The notes beneath the pieces are model-generated. The model was not told the origin of the DNA. It saw only the letters and a list, made by a program, of their open reading frames with translations, and did no database searches. From Nonomuraea typhae (lineage in GTDB: Bacteria; Actinomycetota; Actinomycetes; Streptosporangiales; Streptosporangiaceae): a stretch of DNA of 64,000 nucleotides. Shown here one piece after another: positions 51,663 to 60,680 of this stretch; positions within the stretch are counted from its first letter, which is position 1; the number at the start of each line of letters is the position of its first letter. Position numbers and translations under genes: made by a program. The stretch spans positions 1 through 64,000 of the forward strand of contig NZ_VRLV01000020.1 in NCBI RefSeq assembly GCF_009760925.1, written 5' to 3'.

Positions 51663-53318
51663 TCAGAGCGCCGCCCGGATCGCCGTCTGGGCGGCCTCCC
51701 GCAGCTGGGCGTGGACGAGGGCGTTGGCCTCCCGCTCCGTCCGCACCTCCACGACCCGCGGACCCTCCCCGCGCAACGCCTTGGCCAGCTCAGAAAGATC
51801 GCCGACCAGCGTATAAGGCGTCCCGGTAGCCGCGCAGACATACCCGAGGTCAATCCCGTGAGGCGTGCCGAAGACCCGCTCGAACGGATCCCGCAGGGCC
51901 GCCTGCGGCAACAGCGAGAAAATCCCCCCGCCGTCGTTGTTGACCACGACGTAGCACAGATCCGGCCGAGGCTCACGAGGCCCGAGGATGAGCCCGTTCT
52001 GGTCATGCAGGAACGACAGGTCGCCCAGCAGCGCGAACGACGGCCCGTTGTGCCCGAGCGCGGCCCCCATGGCCGTGGAGACCAGCCCGTCGATGCCCGA
52101 GGCCCCCCGGCTGGCCAGCACCCGGATCCCCCGCCGCGGCCGCATGGCCTGGTCGAGGTCCCGGATCGGCATGGACGAGCCGGTGAACAGCAGCGCCCCG
52201 TTGGGCAGCGCGTCCACCAGGTCGCGCGCCAGCCGCGGCTCACTCATGCCGGAGGAGTCGAGCAGGTCGTCGATGGCGGCGCGCGCCGCGGCCTCGGCGC
52301 CGCGCCAGGCGTGCAGCCACGTGTCGTCCCCGGAGGCGACGGGAATCTCGACCGCCTGGGCGACCTGGGTGGCCGAGCGCGTCGGGTCCGGCCAGCGGGC
52401 CAGGTCGGGCGCGACGACGATGTGCTCCTCGGCGCGCTTCAGCCACGACAGCAGCGGCCGCGACAGCCCCGGGCGGCCGAGGGTCACGACCACGTCGGGC
52501 TGGTGGGCGTCGGCGAACTCGGGCGTGCCGAGCAGGAAGTGGTAGGTGGAGATGGCGTGGTCGCCGTAGCGCCCGCTGCCGCTGGGCTCCGACAGCACCG
52601 GCCAGCCGGCCATGCCGGCGGCGGCGATGTACCGGCGCACGTTGGCGGCGCCGTCCCCCACCACCAGGACGCCGCGCCGGGTCGGCGGGATGTGCAGGGC
52701 GACCGGCGGCGGCGCGACCCGGGCCCGCACCCACGGCCCGTTGGCGTCGCCGTCGAGCGACTCGCACCACGTGGTGTCGCCGTCGGGGATCAGCGGCTCG
52801 CGGAAGGCCAGGTTGAGGTGGACGGGACCCGGGTCGGAGGGACCGAGGGCCCGCTGGTAGGCGCGGCAGGCCAGCGACCGCCAGTACGCCACCTGGCCGG
52901 GGCGGTCCTCCGGCACGCCGACCTCGGCGAACCAGCGGACGGCCGAGCCGAACAGCTTGATCTGGTCGATGGTCTGGTTGGCGCCGGTGCCGCGCAGCTC
53001 GGGCGGGCGGTCGGCCGTCAGCACGAGCAGCGGCACACCCGACTCGCCGGCCTCGATGACGGCCGGGTGGAAGTTGGCGGCGGCCGTACCGGAGGAGCAC
53101 AGCAGCGCGACCGGCCGCTCGGAGCGCTTGGCCAGGCCCAGCGCGAGGAACGAGGCCGAGCGCTCGTCGATGCGCACGTGCAGGCGGACCCGGGACTCGG
53201 CGTGCAGGGCCAGCGCGAGCGGGGCCGAGCGGGAGCCGGGCGCCAGCACGACGTCGGTGAGCCCGCAGCGCACCAGCTCGTCGACCAGCACGGTAGCCAG
53301 CGCGGTGGCGGGGTTCAC
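51663..53318 (-). CDS. menD: MenD (SEPHCHC synthase)
   Basis: 551-residue thiamine-diphosphate enzyme that joins isochorismate and 2-oxoglutarate in menaquinone synthesis. APGSRSAPLA, IDERSASFLALGLAK (Glu that activates ThDP), CSSGTAAANFHPAVIEA and DRPPELRGTGANQTIDQ are MenD signatures; GDLSFLHDQNGL..VVNNDGGGIFSLLPQ is the ThDP/Mg site. GTG 53318 has GGAGG upstream and overlaps the menC stop (GTGA), so translation is coupled. Confidence 0.96.
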   Translation of the reverse strand: MNPATALATVLVDELVRCGLTDVVLAPGSRSAPLALALHAESRVRLHVRIDERSASFLALGLAKRSERPVALLCSSGTAAANFHPAVIEAGESGVPLLVLTADRPPELRGTGANQTIDQIKLFGSAVRWFAEVGVPEDRPGQVAYWRSLACRAYQRALGPSDPGPVHLNLAFREPLIPDGDTTWCESLDGDANGPWVRARVAPPPVALHIPPTRRGVLVVGDGAANVRRYIAAAGMAGWPVLSEPSGSGRYGDHAISTYHFLLGTPEFADAHQPDVVVTLGRPGLSRPLLSWLKRAEEHIVVAPDLARWPDPTRSATQVAQAVEIPVASGDDTWLHAWRGAEAAARAAIDDLLDSSGMSEPRLARDLVDALPNGALLFTGSSMPIRDLDQAMRPRRGIRVLASRGASGIDGLVSTAMGAALGHNGPSFALLGDLSFLHDQNGLILGPREPRPDLCYVVVNNDGGGIFSLLPQAALRDPFERVFGTPHGIDLGYVCAATGTPYTLVGDLSELAKALRGEGPRVVEVRTEREANALVHAQLREAAQTAIRAAL

Positions 53319-54241
53319 GAAGCAGCCTCCTGCATCCGGCGAAGCCACAAGGGGGATTCGATCTCAAATTCCGACAAAAGCCCAGCATCGACAACCGGGC
53401 GGCGAACCTCGATCTCCCCGCCGACCGGCACGAGCGAGTCTTTCACGACATCTCCCGACAACAGGGTCATGGTCCCCAGACCGCACGCGTACGGGAGCTC
53501 GGGCAGCGCGGCCGCCAGGGCCAGCCCGGCGGCCAGGCCGATCGAGGTCTCGACCGCGCTGGAGACCACCGCGGGCAGCCCGCACGCCTCCACCACGCGC
53601 AGCGCGTTGCGCACCCCGCCCAGCGGCTGCACCTTCACCACCGCGACGTCGGCCGCCTCGGCCGCACGCACCCGCAGCGGATCCTCGGCCCGGCGGATCG
53701 ACTCGTCGGCGGCGATCGGCACCCCGGCACGCCGGCGCACCCGGGCCAGGTCCTCCAGCGTGGCGCAGGGCTGCTCGGCGTACTCCAGGCCGAAGCGCGA
53801 CAGCGCCTTCAGCCGCCGCACCGCCTCGTCCACGCTCCAGGCGCCGTTGGCGTCCACGCGGATCCTGCCGGAGGGGCCCAAGGCATCGCGTACCGCCTCC
53901 ACCCTGGCCATGTCCTCGGCGAAGTCCTGGCCGCGCTCGGCCACCTTCACCTTCGCCGTGCCGCAGCCCGCCCGCCGTACCAGCTCGAAAGCCCGCTCCG
54001 GTGGCACGGCGGGCACGGTCGCGTTGACCGGCACCGACGCGCGCACGGGCGCGGGCCAGCCCTCGAAGGCGGCCTCCCGGGCGCAGGCCAGCCACCGGGC
54101 GCACTCGCGCGGGCCGTACTCGGGGAACGGCGAGAACTCACCCCAGCCGGCGGGCCCGTGGATCAGCATGCCCTCCCGGGCGCTCTGACCCCGGAAGCGG
54201 TCACGCATGGGGATCCGGAAGACGACGGGAGAACGCTCCAC
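53315..54241 (-). CDS. menC: MenC (o-succinylbenzoate synthase)
   Basis: 308 residues of the enolase superfamily. GTAKVKVAERG contains the KxK base pair, RVDANGAWSVDEA an Asp metal ligand, EYAEQPC a Glu ligand, VPIAADESI an Asp/Glu, and VVKVQPLGG the opposite base Lys. It dehydrates SHCHC to o-succinylbenzoate. The start is uncertain: GTG 54241 gives VERSPVVFRIPMRDRFRG, close to the family N-terminus; GTG 54277 would add 12 residues. Confidence 0.93.
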   Translation of the reverse strand: MERSPVVFRIPMRDRFRGQSAREGMLIHGPAGWGEFSPFPEYGPRECARWLACAREAAFEGWPAPVRASVPVNATVPAVPPERAFELVRRAGCGTAKVKVAERGQDFAEDMARVEAVRDALGPSGRIRVDANGAWSVDEAVRRLKALSRFGLEYAEQPCATLEDLARVRRRAGVPIAADESIRRAEDPLRVRAAEAADVAVVKVQPLGGVRNALRVVEACGLPAVVSSAVETSIGLAAGLALAAALPELPYACGLGTMTLLSGDVVKDSLVPVGGEIEVRRPVVDAGLLSEFEIESPLWLRRMQEAAS

Positions 54242-54290
54242 GACCCTCCCCGCACTGAATATCCGATCTGTCGCCACTAACCTTACGAGC

Positions 54291-55415
54291 ATGGTGAGCA
54301 AAGCGTTGCACGCCCTTGCGCTGCCGCCCGGTCCGCGGTTGTTCGCGGCGATCCGTGAGGCACTGTCCGGCGAAGGGCCCGCGGTGCTCCCGCTTCCCCC
54401 GGGCGACGCCGCCGCGACGCTCGCGGCCCTGCGTCCCACCCACCTCGACGGGGTACGGCGGGCCGGCGGCGAAGGCGTGCCCGGCGACGTCGCGGTGGTG
54501 ATCGCGACCAGCGGCAGCACCGGCGTGCCGAAGGGCGTGATGCTCGGCGCCGAGGCGTTGCGGGCCTCGGCACGGGCGTCGCTGCGCAGGCTGGAGGCGG
54601 TCAAGGGCGAGCGGTGGCTGTGCTGCCTGCCGCCGTCGCACGTGTCGGGGCTGCAGGTGCTGGTCCGGGCGATGCTCAGCGACAGCGAGCCGGTCATCCA
54701 CGACGGGTTCGACCCCGGGGCGGTGCTGTCGTCGGGCGCCGAGCACGTCTCGCTGGTGCCGACTCAGCTGCACCGGCTCGCCGAGCGCAGGGCGAACCTG
54801 TCGGTCTTCCGCACCATCCTGCTGGGCGGCGCGGCGCCCCGCCCCGGCCTGCTGGAGGAGGCCCGGGCACTCGGCGCCCGGATCGTCACGACGTACGGGA
54901 TGAGCGAGACCAGCGGCGGCTGCGTGTACGACGGCCGGCCCCTTTACGATGTAGATCTCAAAATCGGCGGCGACGGCCGCATCCGGATCGCCGGGCCCGT
55001 CCTGTTCTCCGGCTACCGCTTCGGCGCCGCGCCGTTCGAGGACGGCTGGTTCGTCACCTCCGACCTCGGCGAACTGCACGCCGGGCGGCTGCGCGTGCTC
55101 GGCCGGGCCGACGACGTCATCAACACCGGCGGCGAGAAGGTCGTGGCCGGGGTCGTGGCCGCCGTGCTCGGCTCGCACCCGGAGGTCGCCGACGTGGCCG
55201 TCATCGGCTCCCCCGACCCCGAATGGGGCGAGCGCGTCGTGGCCGTCGTGGTGCCCGCCGACGCCGGCCGCCCGCCCACGCTGGCCCAGTTGCGCGCCTA
55301 CGCCAAAGACCGGCTGCCGCCCCACGCCGCCCCCCGCGAACTGCGGCTTCTCACCAGCCTTCCGCTCCTTCCGAATGGAAAGACCGATCTCGCCATGTTG
55401 CGGACCGGAACCTGA
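54291..55415 (+). CDS. menE: MenE (o-succinylbenzoate-CoA ligase)
   Basis: 374 residues, AMP-forming ligase. The P-loop is VVIATSGSTGVPKGV, followed by CCLPPSHVSGLQVLVRA, TTYGMSETSGGCVYDGRP, FVTSDLGEL, LGRADDVINTGGEKVV (hinge) and the catalytic Lys in LPNGKTDL. The short N-terminus is usual for actinobacterial MenE. It is divergent from menC-menD. Motif copy 5 falls inside and encodes LYDVD with rare codons. Confidence 0.94.
   Translation: MVSKALHALALPPGPRLFAAIREALSGEGPAVLPLPPGDAAATLAALRPTHLDGVRRAGGEGVPGDVAVVIATSGSTGVPKGVMLGAEALRASARASLRRLEAVKGERWLCCLPPSHVSGLQVLVRAMLSDSEPVIHDGFDPGAVLSSGAEHVSLVPTQLHRLAERRANLSVFRTILLGGAAPRPGLLEEARALGARIVTTYGMSETSGGCVYDGRPLYDVDLKIGGDGRIRIAGPVLFSGYRFGAAPFEDGWFVTSDLGELHAGRLRVLGRADDVINTGGEKVVAGVVAAVLGSHPEVADVAVIGSPDPEWGERVVAVVVPADAGRPPTLAQLRAYAKDRLPPHAAPRELRLLTSLPLLPNGKTDLAMLRTGT
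54943..54956 (+). repeat. dispersed 14-bp motif, copy 5
   Basis: TTTACGATGTAGAT inside menE, read as part of Leu-Tyr-Asp-Val-Asp. The local codons CTT, GAT, GTA, GAT and the nearby AAA are rare in the neighbouring genes. Confidence 0.7.
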
Positions 55416-55462
55416 CAGGGCCCGGCTGCGTCATAGGTGGCGAGAGACAGTAGGGAGCCTTC

Positions 55463-55783
55463 ATGAACCAGACCCGCAAGATGTGGGCGTCCGCGGCGGC
55501 CGTCGGCGTCATCCTCGTCGGAGGCGCAACCGTCGCGGCAGCCGCTTCGGCGGGCCGGGTCGAACAGGCCCGCGCGGAGACCCAGGCGAAGATCCGGGAG
55601 TCCGCGCCCAAACCCACGCCCACCCCCACCTCCACGGACGGGTTCGTGGTCTCCGAGGAGATCAACCCCGACCCGGGCAAGGTCCTGGACTACTGGACCG
55701 AGCAGCGCATGGAGAGCGCGGAACCCATGCCGATGCCCGAGGTCGAGGTCGGACCGGCGGATTCATTCGAACTGGCGGAGTAA
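55463..55783 (+). CDS. secreted or anchored small protein
   Basis: 106 residues. A basic start and hydrophobic stretch (MWASAAAVGVILVGGATVAAAASA) form a signal peptide or membrane anchor, followed by a helical stretch, a PTPTPTS linker and an acidic tail rich in Met, Pro and Glu. No domain is recognised. GGGAG lies just before ATG 55463. Confidence 0.65.
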   Translation: MNQTRKMWASAAAVGVILVGGATVAAAASAGRVEQARAETQAKIRESAPKPTPTPTSTDGFVVSEEINPDPGKVLDYWTEQRMESAEPMPMPEVEVGPADSFELAE

Positions 55784-55797
55784 TTCCGCAGGGTGTG

Positions 55798-55832
55798 GGG
55801 TGGATCGCATTGTCCGCGGTTCACCCTTTTTT
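55798..55832 (+). terminator. T-tract terminator
   Basis: GGGTG (55798-55802) and CACCC (55822-55826) bracket a loop and are followed by six T. This is one of few U-tract terminators in the window and lies after the small secreted-protein gene. Confidence 0.55.
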
Positions 55833-55952
55833 GCTCGTCCGGGAACAAACGGCGGCGAATGACGTTATTGATACTGGTGCGCTGAGCGGTCACACACCCG
55901 CCCCACCACAATCTGCCTGATCGCTTCGACTCCGTATGGAGGAGGTGTCCTC

Positions 55953-57287
55953 ATGCCCAGAACCGCCGTGGCGGCCCCGCCCGCGACCCTCGACCAGCTC
56001 CTTGACCGAGGGCGAGCTCAGGGTCACCTTTCTCTCGCGGAGCTGCGCGACGCGTTCGCGCACGCCGGCATCAGCCCTGCCGAGGGCCGATCCATCCTGC
56101 GCGAGCTGACCGAGGCCGGCGTCAGCCTGGCCGCGGAGAACGAGCCTGCCCTGACCGCCAAGGCGAGGAAGGCTCCCGCCGCGAAGAAGACCACAGCTCC
56201 GAAGAAGAGCACCGCCACCAAGAAGACTACAAAGGCTGTCAAGGAGACCGCCGGACCGCCGGCCGCCGAGCCCGGAACCGACGACGAGCCCGACGAGCTG
56301 ACCCTGGCCGCCTCGGCCGAGGAGAGCGACGAGGACGTCGACCTGGAGCAGGAGCCGCTCGACCTCGACGACAACCAGTCCGTCATGGGCGACTCGGTGC
56401 ACACCTACCTCAAGTCGATCGGCCGCCGCACGCTGCTGACCGCCGCCGAGGAGGTCGAGCTCGCCCGCCGTATCGAGGCCGGGCTGTACGCCGAGTACAA
56501 GCTCGACGACGACAACTGTCCCGTGGCGATGCGCGACGACCTGGAAATGGTCGCCGAGGACGGCCGCCGCGCCAAGGACCACATGCTCGAGGCCAACCTG
56601 CGCCTGGTCGTCTCCGTCGCCAAGAAGTACACCGACCGCGGCATGTCGCTGCTGGACGTCGTCCAGGAGGGCAACCTCGGCCTGATCCGCGCCGTGGAGA
56701 AGTTCGACTACACCAAGGGCTTCAAGTTCTCCACCTACGCCATGTGGTGGATCCGGCAGGCCATTCAGCGCGGCTTCGCCGACTCGGCCCGCACGATCCG
56801 CCTGCCCGTCCACGTGCTGGAGATGCTGTCGAAGCTCTCCCGCATCGAGCGCGACATGCACCAGCGCCTGGGCCGCGAACCCACGCCGGAAGAGCTCGCG
56901 GTGGAGCTGGACAAGACTCCCGACCAGATCGAGGAGCTCCTGCGCACCAGCCGCCAGCCCATCTCGCTCAACGCCACCATCGGCGAGGACGGCGAGACCA
57001 CCATCGGCGACCTCATCGAGGACGTCGACTCCCCCGAGGCATCCGAGATCGTCGACCGCCAGCTCCTGGGCGACCAGCTCCGCGGCGTCCTGGAGAACCT
57101 GTCGCCGCGCGAGTCCAAGATCATGGCCCTGCGCTTCGGCCTGGTGGACGGCAAGCCGCACACCCTTGACGAGATCGGCAAGCACCTCGGCCTCACCCGG
57201 GAGCGGATCCGGCAGCTGGAGAAGGAATCCCTGTCCAAGCTCCGCCACCCCAGCAACACCCGGCCCCTGCTCGACTGGGCCAGCTGA
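55953..57287 (+). CDS. primary-type sigma-70 factor
   Basis: 444 residues. A region 1.1-like module ([45 protein letters not shown]) precedes a Lys/Ala-rich tract (about residues 65-105) and an acidic tract. Region 1.2-2 has [102 protein letters not shown]; region 4 has [47 protein letters not shown]. It is shorter than usual HrdB, and [13 protein letters not shown] differs from the usual TRAMADQARTIRI, so it could be the main sigma or a close second. GGAGGAGGT precedes ATG 55953. Confidence 0.93.
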   Translation: MPRTAVAAPPATLDQLLDRGRAQGHLSLAELRDAFAHAGISPAEGRSILRELTEAGVSLAAENEPALTAKARKAPAAKKTTAPKKSTATKKTTKAVKETAGPPAAEPGTDDEPDELTLAASAEESDEDVDLEQEPLDLDDNQSVMGDSVHTYLKSIGRRTLLTAAEEVELARRIEAGLYAEYKLDDDNCPVAMRDDLEMVAEDGRRAKDHMLEANLRLVVSVAKKYTDRGMSLLDVVQEGNLGLIRAVEKFDYTKGFKFSTYAMWWIRQAIQRGFADSARTIRLPVHVLEMLSKLSRIERDMHQRLGREPTPEELAVELDKTPDQIEELLRTSRQPISLNATIGEDGETTIGDLIEDVDSPEASEIVDRQLLGDQLRGVLENLSPRESKIMALRFGLVDGKPHTLDEIGKHLGLTRERIRQLEKESLSKLRHPSNTRPLLDWAS

Positions 57288-57293
57288 GAACCG

Positions 57294-57330
57294 CGCCCGG
57301 CGCCCACCAGGACGCCGGGCGATCCCCTTT
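57294..57330 (+). terminator. terminator after the sigma gene
   Basis: CGCCCGGCG (57294-57302) and CGCCGGGCG (57313-57321) form a 9-bp stem 7 bp after the stop, followed by a short pyrimidine run ending in TTT. Confidence 0.7.
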
Positions 57331-57422
57331 CCAGGGTTCACAGGGGTACTGGACAGCAGCAAAACGGGCGGACGCACTACTGTGAGGTGACCAAGCGGGC
57401 ACCCCCTGGAGGAGAGCACCGA

Positions 57423-58493
57423 ATGAGGCCACGCGCCCGAGCCCTGCCCATCTCCCTAGACGGCGCCACGGGCGCCCACAACGCCATCACCGACGTCCCC
57501 GGCGTGGAGGTCGGCTACGTGACCCTGACCGAGGGCACCGCCCGCACCGGTGTCACGGCGATCCTCCCGCGTGGCCGCGACGGGGTCGGCACCCCGTGCG
57601 CGGCGGGCGTCCACTCGCTCAACGGCAACGGCGAGATGACCGGCGTGACCTGGATCGAGGAGAGCGGCGCCCTGACCCTCCCGGTCACCATCACCAACAC
57701 CCACGCCGTCGGTACCGTGCACCGGGGCGTGATCGATTGGGTGGCGGACAAGCATCCGGCGCTGGCCGAGGAGTGGCTGCTGCCCGTGGTGGCCGAGACG
57801 TGGGACGGCTACCTCAACGACATCAACGCCCCCCACGTCCGCCCCGAGCACGCCGGCCAGGCGATCGACGCGGCCGCCGGCGGCACCCCCGCGGAGGGCA
57901 GCGTGGGCGGCGGCACCGGCATGAACTGCTACGGCTTCAAGGGCGGCTCGGGCACGTCCTCACGCGTGGTGGAGTACGTGGACCGCTCCTACACGGTGGG
58001 CGCGTTCGTGCAGGCGAACTTCGGCAGCCGGGCCGAGCTGACCGTGGCCGGCAACCGGGTGGGCCCGGCGCTCATGGACGACAACCCGATGGCCGCGCGC
58101 ACGCGGGAGGGCGCCGGTTCGGTGATCGTGGTGGTGGCCACCGACGCGCCCCTGCTGCCCGGCCAGTGCAAGGCGCTGGCGCGCCGGGTGCCGCTCGGCC
58201 TGGCCAGGACGGGCACCACGGGCAGCCACTTCTCCGGCGACATCTTCCTGGCCTTCTCCACGGCCAACGAGGGCGCGCTGACCAGCGGATTCGCCGCCGG
58301 AGAGGACTATGAGGCGCTGCGTTTCGTGCCGTGGGGCCGCATGGACCGCTTCTACGACGCGGTGGTGCAGGCGGTGGAGGAGGCGGTGCTCAACGCGCTG
58401 ACGGCCGCCGAGGACACCGTCGGCCGCGACGGCCACCGCTCCCCCGGCCTGCCCCTGGAGCGCCTCACGGACCTGCTGACGCGCGCGAGCTGA
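57423..58493 (+). CDS. P1 family (DmpA/BapA-like) peptidase
   Basis: 356 residues of the P1 N-terminal-nucleophile family. Characteristic segments are NAITDVPGVEVGYVTL, ARTGVTAILPRG, NGNGEMTGVTWIEESGAL, ITNTHAVGTVHRGVIDW, and GSVGGGTGMNCYGFKGGSGTSSRVVE, which includes the region where the precursor cuts itself before the active Ser. Members are D-aminopeptidases or beta-peptidyl aminopeptidases. GGAGGAG lies 8 nt before ATG 57423. Confidence 0.92.
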   Translation: MRPRARALPISLDGATGAHNAITDVPGVEVGYVTLTEGTARTGVTAILPRGRDGVGTPCAAGVHSLNGNGEMTGVTWIEESGALTLPVTITNTHAVGTVHRGVIDWVADKHPALAEEWLLPVVAETWDGYLNDINAPHVRPEHAGQAIDAAAGGTPAEGSVGGGTGMNCYGFKGGSGTSSRVVEYVDRSYTVGAFVQANFGSRAELTVAGNRVGPALMDDNPMAARTREGAGSVIVVVATDAPLLPGQCKALARRVPLGLARTGTTGSHFSGDIFLAFSTANEGALTSGFAAGEDYEALRFVPWGRMDRFYDAVVQAVEEAVLNALTAAEDTVGRDGHRSPGLPLERLTDLLTRAS

Positions 58494-58509
58494 ACCACCC
58501 CGGCAGCGC

Positions 58510-58908
58510 TCAGTACGAGGACGGGACCGGCCGGGGCAGCCGCGGGATGCCCCACAGCCGGTTCTCCTCGCGCAGCGTGCGCAGCCGCTCGACCTCGGCC
58601 GACCACTCGGCCCCCGCGGGCGTGGCCTTGGCCTTACGGCGGGCGATGCGGTCGTCGTAAGCCTTGACGCCGAACGTGGCCCGCTGCCCGGCCTCGGCCC
58701 CGCGCAGCGCCTCGGTGAGCGCCTTGTCGAACGCCTGCCCGGCCGCCATCAGCTCGAGGTCGTCGGCCTGGGCGGCGCGCAGGTCGCGCACCGTCCGCTC
58801 CGCCTCGCGAGCCTTGCCCAGGAGCTCGGGGAAGGTCTTGGAGATCTCGATGTCCGCGTGGTAGCGCACCTCGGCCTCACGGCTCACCCGGGGACGGAAA
58901 AACGCCAT
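58510..58908 (-). CDS. conserved hypothetical coiled-coil protein
   Basis: 132 residues, highly charged and mostly helical (LLGKAREAERTVRDLRAAQADDLELMAAGQAFDKALTEALRG, AEVERLRTLREENRLWGIPRLPRP). No enzyme motif. It is divergent from the TetR gene, with motif copy 6 between them. Confidence 0.7.
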   Translation of the reverse strand: MAFFRPRVSREAEVRYHADIEISKTFPELLGKAREAERTVRDLRAAQADDLELMAAGQAFDKALTEALRGAEAGQRATFGVKAYDDRIARRKAKATPAGAEWSAEVERLRTLREENRLWGIPRLPRPVPSSY

Positions 58909-58994
58909 CGACTCTTCCCTTTCTCACTGCTGCGTTCCAGGCGTAGCGTACGCCGTCGCGGGACACGGCCAGTAATCGGACCCGCCCGCTCGCC

Positions 58995-59008
58995 TTTACA
59001 GTGTAGAT
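58995..59008 (+). repeat. dispersed 14-bp motif, copy 6
   Basis: TTTACAGTGTAGAT, 8 bp before the TetR ATG (59017). Position and dyad shape (TTTACA/TGTAGA) suggest this copy is the TetR operator. Confidence 0.7.
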
Positions 59009-59016
59009 TTTCTGCT

Positions 59017-59577
59017 ATGCCCGCGAAGCGACCGCCCGTGCCCCTGTCACGTGAGCGCATCATCGACGCCGCGTTGCACATCGCCGACAGCCAGGGCCTG
59101 CGCAGGCTGACCATGCGCCGTCTCGGGGACGCCCTGGAGGTGGAGGCCATGGCCATCTACCACCACCTGCCCCGCGGCAAGGAGGCGCTCATGGACGCGC
59201 TGGCCGAGCACGTCACCGCGGTTCAGGTCGAGGCGGCGCCCACCTGGCAGGAGACGGCCAAGGCGTGGTGCCGGGCGAGCCGGGAGGCGCTGCGCGACCA
59301 TCCGGGCGTGCTCGCGCTGGCGCTGACCAAGCCCCCCAAAGGGGCTACCACGCTGGCGATCCGGGAGCAGGTCGAGCAGCTCACCGACGCCGGCCTGCCC
59401 GGGGCCGCCGAGGCGGTCCGCACGATGCGCGCCTTCGTGTTCGGCAGCGTCGCGGTCGAGGTGCAGCAGTCCGGATGGGCCGATCCCGAGGTCGACACGT
59501 GGACGCGGCGCGACGTGCAGGCCGACGCCGACTTCGAGCGCGGATTGGCCGCTCTCATCAAGGGACTGCAAATTTAG
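59017..59577 (+). CDS. TetR family regulator (TetR_C_1 type)
   Basis: 186 residues. The HTH is SRERIIDAALHIADSQGLRRLTMRRLGDALEVEAMAIYHHLPRGKEALMDALAEHV, the type seen with the PF02909 C-terminal domain of TetR itself. Motif copy 6 lies directly upstream, so this protein is the best candidate to bind the 14-bp motif found five other times in the window. Confidence 0.9.
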   Translation: MPAKRPPVPLSRERIIDAALHIADSQGLRRLTMRRLGDALEVEAMAIYHHLPRGKEALMDALAEHVTAVQVEAAPTWQETAKAWCRASREALRDHPGVLALALTKPPKGATTLAIREQVEQLTDAGLPGAAEAVRTMRAFVFGSVAVEVQQSGWADPEVDTWTRRDVQADADFERGLAALIKGLQI

Positions 59578-59789
59578 GCGGCGTGTCGCGCTTGGACCGT
59601 TATCCTACTTAGTACACGCTGTGTCGTAGGTCACAGGATCCGTCTGGGGCACCCTCCCCTAACCGCCCGAACGGGCTATGTCGGTTTGTGTGATCCACGT
59701 CGCAAACTTGCTAGAAACGAACAAGCCCGAGCCGCTCCCCCGCAGACAGTGTGCGCGGGAGCCATCCACGAGATATCGGAGGCACGCCG
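59578..59789. other. upstream region of the DUF5999 gene
   Basis: A 212-bp non-coding stretch, AT-richer than its surroundings (for example GTTATCCTACTTAGTACACG), likely promoter DNA. I cannot fix a start site. Confidence 0.4.
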
Positions 59790-59981
59790 ATGTGCCCGCA
59801 CGACCCGGTCTGTCCGTCTGCCGAGGCGCCTGACCGCGAGGCAGCACGCACCCTCGCCAGCCACCCCGAGCAGGGGTGGAGCCTTCTCTGCAACGGCGTG
59901 GTCCTGTTCGAGGACACCGGTGAGCTGCTGCCGAGCGGTATGGTCATCGCCCCCCACCGCCCTGCAGTCGGCGCGGCCTGA
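59790..59981 (+). CDS. DUF5999 small protein
   Basis: 63 residues, MCPHDPVCPSAEAPDREAARTLASHPEQGWSLLCNGVVLFEDTGELLPSGMVIAPHRP. The CPHDPxCPSA opening and HPEQGWSLLCNGVVLFEDTGELLP are the DUF5999 hallmarks. Three Cys and a His near the start could bind a metal. GGAGG lies 7 nt before the ATG. The family is common in actinomycetes and its function is unknown. Confidence 0.93.
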   Translation: MCPHDPVCPSAEAPDREAARTLASHPEQGWSLLCNGVVLFEDTGELLPSGMVIAPHRPAVGAA

Positions 59982-60005
59982 CGACCGCAACGGCTCGCAC
60001 GGGGG

Positions 60006-60596
60006 CTACATGTAGCGCGCGAGCCAGCGGGCGACCGTCTCGCCCACCACCACGGGGTTCTTCTTCAGATCATGTCCCTCTCCCGGCAGCACGACCAGCT
60101 CAGCGGCGTCTGCCGGGTCCGGCACCCCGAACGGGTCCCGGTCGCCGTTGATCACCAGCACGTCCACCCCGGCCCCGCGCAGTTCATCGGCCCTGGAACG
60201 TTCCGGCCTGCCGGGCGGATGCAGGGGGAAGGCCAGCGCCACCGCCGCGGCCGCGCCGGCCGCCCGGGCGGTACGGCAGGCCACCCGCGCTCCGTTGCTG
60301 CGCCCGCCCTGCACCAGCGGCAGCCCCGGATAGCGGGCGCGCAGCGCCGCGACGACCGCCTCCCATGCCTCGTCCTGCCTGTCGGGCGAGCCCGGCGCCC
60401 TGGCCCCGGCCAGCCGGAACGGCTGCGTCACCCGGGCCACCGTCGCCCCCGCCGCCAGCGCATGGTCCCGGACGGCCAGCAGGTCGGGCGCGTCCACCGT
60501 GCCGGCCGAGCCGTGGGTGAGCACGAGCAGGAGCCCCGCCCGCGCCGCCTCGTCGATCTCGGCCCGCGCCGGACCGCGCGGGGTGGTGATCTCCAT
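60006..60596 (-). CDS. alpha/beta hydrolase, KANL3/Tex30-like
   Basis: 196 residues. The nucleophile Ser lies in LVQGGRSNGARVAC (GxSxG), Asp in VLVINGDRDPFG and His in LPGEGHDLKK. The short length and the PLHPPGRPERSRADEL segment match the KANL3/Tex30 group of small hydrolases. The substrate is unknown. Confidence 0.9.
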   Translation of the reverse strand: MEITTPRGPARAEIDEAARAGLLLVLTHGSAGTVDAPDLLAVRDHALAAGATVARVTQPFRLAGARAPGSPDRQDEAWEAVVAALRARYPGLPLVQGGRSNGARVACRTARAAGAAAAVALAFPLHPPGRPERSRADELRGAGVDVLVINGDRDPFGVPDPADAAELVVLPGEGHDLKKNPVVVGETVARWLARYM

Positions 60597-60680
60597 GGTC
60601 CCCCACCGTACTCGGGGAGGAGACGGAGGTGGCTCTCAGGTTGGATGACGGCGAGTCCCCGGAGGGAGACAATCTCCCCT

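Noticed and set aside
23595-59008. The 14-bp motif as a matS or KOPS site
   Set aside because: The AC-R-N-N-GT core looks like matS, but MatP is known only from gamma-proteobacteria and the flanks differ. I report the motif without this label.
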